A DNA stretch of 18,515 bases from Candidatus Nitrosopumilus sp. (GTDB lineage Archaea; Thermoproteota; Nitrososphaeria; Nitrososphaerales; Nitrosopumilaceae), in assembly GCA_016784625.1 (NCBI GenBank), contig JADHUF010000016.1:1-18515 (forward strand), in the 5' to 3' direction. Position numbers and translations under genes: made by a program. Positions 16,513 through 18,515 of the stretch are shown piece by piece (positions within the stretch are counted from its first letter, which is position 1; the number at the start of each line of letters is the position of its first letter). The notes beneath the pieces were generated by a model that saw only the letters and a list, made by a program, of their open reading frames with translations, was not told the origin of the DNA and ran no database searches.

Positions 16513-16576
16513 GCGTTTGCTATGCAAGCAGATTTCTTGAAAAATTTCAGATCTCGAGTGCAAAATTTTGCGATAC

Positions 16577-16589
16577 CCTCATATATTGA
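16577..16589 (+). promoter_or_regulatory. Putative TATA box for dnaG-ribK
   Basis: CCTCATATATTGA is centred near 16583 and predicts transcription from about 16609. This leaves a leader of roughly 25 bases before the dnaG ATG, longer than for other genes here. Confidence 0.45.
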
Positions 16590-16614
16590 ATGAAGAACAC
16601 CCAAATTATGAAAA

Positions 16615-16624
16615 TAAAGGAGAT
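16615..16624 (+). promoter_or_regulatory. Strong Shine-Dalgarno site of dnaG
   Basis: The sequence ATAAAGGAGAT includes AAGGAGAT, a near-perfect match to the anti-SD, ending nine bases before the ATG at 16634. It fixes this ATG as the start. Confidence 0.65.
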
Positions 16625-16633
16625 GAATAGTTT

Positions 16634-17776
16634 ATGCCTCAATCAGGAATTGTCAAATATCACGTTAAACTTTCCTATGAAGTCGATGGACTCGTTGAAA
16701 GAGCAGATATAATCGGAGCCATTTTTGGCCAAACAGAAGGACTGTTAGGCCCAGAGATGAATCTGAATGAACTGCAACGAGTTTCTAAAGTAGGTCGCAT
16801 TGAAGTTAATGCAAAATCAACATCCAATACTACATCTGGTGATGCTTTAATTCCAATGAGTACTGATATTGATACTTGTGCATTAATTGCTGCAGGAATT
16901 GAAAGCATTGACAAAGTTGGTCCATTTGATTGCAAATTCAAATTAGAAACCATTGATGATGTACGAGCTGCCAAGAAAGAAGACATCGTAAGACGTGCAA
17001 AAGAAATTAAGCAAAAATGGTCGACAAAAACTGTCAGTGAAGGAGAAACCATGTTAAATGATGTTCACAGAGGTGACACTGGAAAACTATCAACATATGG
17101 CCCATCAAAACTCACATGCAGTTCTGGTCTTTTTGATTCTAAATGGGTAATTCTAGTTGAAGGAAGAGCAGATGTGATTAATCTTCTAAGAGCAGGGTAT
17201 GATAATGTTCTTGCAATTGAGGGTGCAAAAATTGATGAATCTATCAAAGAACTATGTAGTTCTAAAGACACTGTAGTTGCATTTCTTGATGGAGATAGAG
17301 CCGGTGGATTTATCCTAAAAGAACTCCAATCTGTTGTTAAATTAGACTATGAACTTCAAGCAGACACTGATGTAGAAGTTGAAGAATTAACTCCACAAAG
17401 ATTAGATGAACTTCTACGACCTATTGCTGATGAAATTGAAGGTGGAAAACCAAAACCATCATCTACAAGTGAAGATGATAAACCAACTGCAGATGTGGCA
17501 TCTGCAATTTTCCCAAATCTTAATGAAACACTTGAAGCAGTTGCATTAGACGGTGACAAAAATGAAATTTTCAAAGTTCCAATCAGTGAAGTTGTTAGTA
17601 AACTCTCATCTCAATCTGGAATCAAATATCTACTACTCGATGGAATTATCACTCAACGACTAGTAGATGCTGCTAAAAAAACTGGTATTGAATATGTTAT
17701 TGGCCATAGAGTTGCTAAATTATCCAACTCTGATGGAATGATGCTTAAAACATTTAGTGACTTAGGCGTATCATAG
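16634..17776 (+). CDS. dnaG: Archaeal DnaG-type primase / exosome-associated DnaG
   Basis: A 380-residue archaeal DnaG. The N-terminal domain starts M-P-Q-S-G-I-V-K-Y-H-V-K and contains G-A-I-F-G-Q-T-E-G-L-L-G-P-E-M-N-L-N-E-L (28-47), typical of the archaeal family. The Toprim domain has W-V-I-L-V-E-G-R-A-D with Glu176 and V-A-F-L-D-G-D-R-A-G-G with Asp219 and Asp221. A linker rich in Pro, Ser and Asp (about 273-290) leads to a C-terminal domain. Archaeal DnaG can make short primers and is also a stable subunit of the RNA exosome, so its main role may be RNA processing. The bacterial zinc-binding domain is absent, as expected. ribK follows after nine bases, so both are likely co-transcribed. 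Confidence 0.94.
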   Translation: MPQSGIVKYHVKLSYEVDGLVERADIIGAIFGQTEGLLGPEMNLNELQRVSKVGRIEVNAKSTSNTTSGDALIPMSTDIDTCALIAAGIESIDKVGPFDCKFKLETIDDVRAAKKEDIVRRAKEIKQKWSTKTVSEGETMLNDVHRGDTGKLSTYGPSKLTCSSGLFDSKWVILVEGRADVINLLRAGYDNVLAIEGAKIDESIKELCSSKDTVVAFLDGDRAGGFILKELQSVVKLDYELQADTDVEVEELTPQRLDELLRPIADEIEGGKPKPSSTSEDDKPTADVASAIFPNLNETLEAVALDGDKNEIFKVPISEVVSKLSSQSGIKYLLLDGIITQRLVDAAKKTGIEYVIGHRVAKLSNSDGMMLKTFSDLGVS

Positions 17777-17785
17777 GATCTCTAG

Positions 17786-18469
17786 ATGACTGAACTAAAA
17801 ATTCAGCACCTCTTAACTCTCTCTTATCTATTATCTAAAGGAGCAAAACACAACTATGTTACTATCACTACTTCATCTCTTGGAAAGAGTATCAATAAAT
17901 CACAACAGGCTGCATCAAAACATCTACTTGAACTAGAACAAAATCACTTCATTGAAAGAATAGTTAATGGACGAAACATTTCAGTAAAAATAACTTCAAA
18001 AGGCTTCTCTGAAATGGTAAAACTTTCTGCCATTTTACAAAAAAGTCTAGATTCTTCTCCTTCTCATGTTGATCTAAAAGGAACTTTAGTTTCTGGAATG
18101 GGTGAAGGTGCATACTATATGGGATTAAAAGGATATACAAAACAATTCAAACCAAAAATTGGCTACATTCCATTCCCTGGAACCCTTAATGTTAGATTAG
18201 ATCAAAAAATTCATCTAGAAGCAATTAAACAATTTGAAATTTTAGAAGGTATCAAAATTAAGAGTTTTTCAGATGGCAAAAGAACGTATGGTTGGGTAAA
18301 ATGTTTTCCTGCTAAACTTAACAATTCCATTAGTTGTGAATTGATCATGCTTGAACGAACTCATCATGATGATTCTATAATTGAATTAATATCCAAAGTC
18401 TGTATACGAAAAACTGGAAAACTAAAAGATGGCTCAAAGGTTTCAATCAAGATTCCAATAAATTCCTAA
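17786..18469 (+). CDS. ribK: CTP-dependent riboflavin kinase with N-terminal helix-turn-helix domain
   Basis: A 227-residue two-domain protein. Residues about 5-85 are a winged helix (T-T-S-S-L-G-K-S-I-N-K-S-Q-Q-A-A-S-K-H-L-L-E-L-E, then the wing R-I-V-N-G-R-N-I-S-V-K-I-T). From about 97 comes the archaeal RibK (DUF120) domain: G-T-L-V-S-G-M-G-E-G-A-Y-Y-M-G and Y-I-P-F-P-G-T-L-N-V-R-L. RibK converts riboflavin to FMN using CTP. The fused HTH suggests it also controls transcription in response to flavin, as in the archaeal RbkR proteins; this is inferred from the domain layout. It follows dnaG by nine bases and its stop interlocks with that of a convergent gene. Confidence 0.93.
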   Translation: MTELKIQHLLTLSYLLSKGAKHNYVTITTSSLGKSINKSQQAASKHLLELEQNHFIERIVNGRNISVKITSKGFSEMVKLSAILQKSLDSSPSHVDLKGTLVSGMGEGAYYMGLKGYTKQFKPKIGYIPFPGTLNVRLDQKIHLEAIKQFEILEGIKIKSFSDGKRTYGWVKCFPAKLNNSISCELIMLERTHHDDSIIELISKVCIRKTGKLKDGSKVSIKIPINS

Positions 18470-18515
18470 ATTCCATGAATTGATTCTCCGTACTCTTTTT
18501 CTATTTTAGAGCTAG
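18466..18515 (-). CDS. C-terminal end of an unidentified convergent gene (partial)
   Basis: The minus strand has one frame open from the window edge to a TAG at 18468-18466, giving the last 15 residues S-S-K-I-E-K-E-Y-G-E-S-I-H-G-I. The other two minus frames carry stops within this stretch. The interlocked CTAA with the ribK stop repeats the arrangement seen at two other convergent pairs here, which supports a real gene. The product cannot be named from this much sequence; a riboflavin-pathway gene would fit the context but is a guess. Confidence 0.45.
   Translation of the reverse strand, partial: SSKIEKEYGESIHGI

Noticed and set aside
16513..16560. Short palindromes before dnaG (TTGC-TAT-GCAA; TGAAA-AA-TTTCA)
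   Set aside because: Arms of 4-5 bp are expected by chance in AT-rich DNA, and their distance from the dnaG TATA box gives no clear role.
16590..16712. 40-codon reading frame overlapping the start of dnaG in another frame
   Set aside because: Its ATG lies about 7 bases from the TATA centre, upstream of the predicted transcript start, and the bases resembling a leader peptide are explained by the dnaG Shine-Dalgarno site.

Overview
The window is AT-rich, gene-dense archaeal DNA from an ammonia-oxidising thaumarchaeon (Nitrososphaerota), most likely a Nitrosopumilus-type organism. The evidence is the gene content: a eukaryote-type topoisomerase IB N-terminus, archaeal DnaG primase, proteasome alpha subunit, CTP-dependent riboflavin kinase, a cupredoxin with the thaumarchaeal W-V-K-N-N module, and a neighbouring pair of an ADP-forming acyl-CoA synthetase and a crotonase. 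That pair matches two steps of the thaumarchaeal 3-hydroxypropionate/4-hydroxybutyrate carbon-fixation cycle. Most genes start about 22-32 bases downstream of the centre of a TATA-like box, so most mRNAs look leaderless or nearly so. Clear Shine-Dalgarno sites appear only before dnaG and before a gene inside a transcription unit.

Layout. 1-3737, minus strand: truncated topoisomerase IB, a short-chain dehydrogenase, and a large MrfA-type DEAH helicase with zinc sites at both ends. 3832-5419: a solitary beta-class DNA methyltransferase, a TatA-like protein with an unusual tail, and, divergent from it, a PII-like protein with a shortened T-loop. 5416-8030, minus strand: MFS transporter, UbiE-like methyltransferase (overlapping by ATGA) and proteasome alpha. 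8143-9874, plus strand: a winged-helix regulator followed by glutamate dehydrogenase, whose promoter carries a perfect inverted repeat next to the TATA box. 9871-10982: a mini-Toprim protein and a class I glutamine amidotransferase diverging from a 50-bp gap. 11025-13940, plus strand: the carbon-fixation pair, each gene with its own promoter. 13999-15588: a secreted cupredoxin diverging from a winged-helix regulator, which is followed by a ribbon-helix-helix protein with an unidentified C-terminal domain. 15635-18469, plus strand: CBS protein, IscA-type Fe-S protein, DnaG, and an HTH-RibK fusion. The last 50 bases hold the end of a convergent gene.

How the genes fit together. Carbon fixation (synthetase and hydratase), ammonia assimilation (glutamate dehydrogenase, PII-like protein) and redox cofactors (UbiE-like enzyme, cupredoxin, IscA, RibK) sit among information-processing genes (topoisomerase, helicase, DnaG, proteasome). 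I see no tRNA, rRNA, CRISPR array, insertion sequence or phage gene, and no gene-free stretch over 300 bases. This is core chromosome rather than an island. The most original signals are regulatory and small-protein features: the gdh operator candidate, the shared TATA region, the shortened PII T-loop, the TatA tail, the cupredoxin without its axial Met, and the interlocked stop codons of three convergent pairs.
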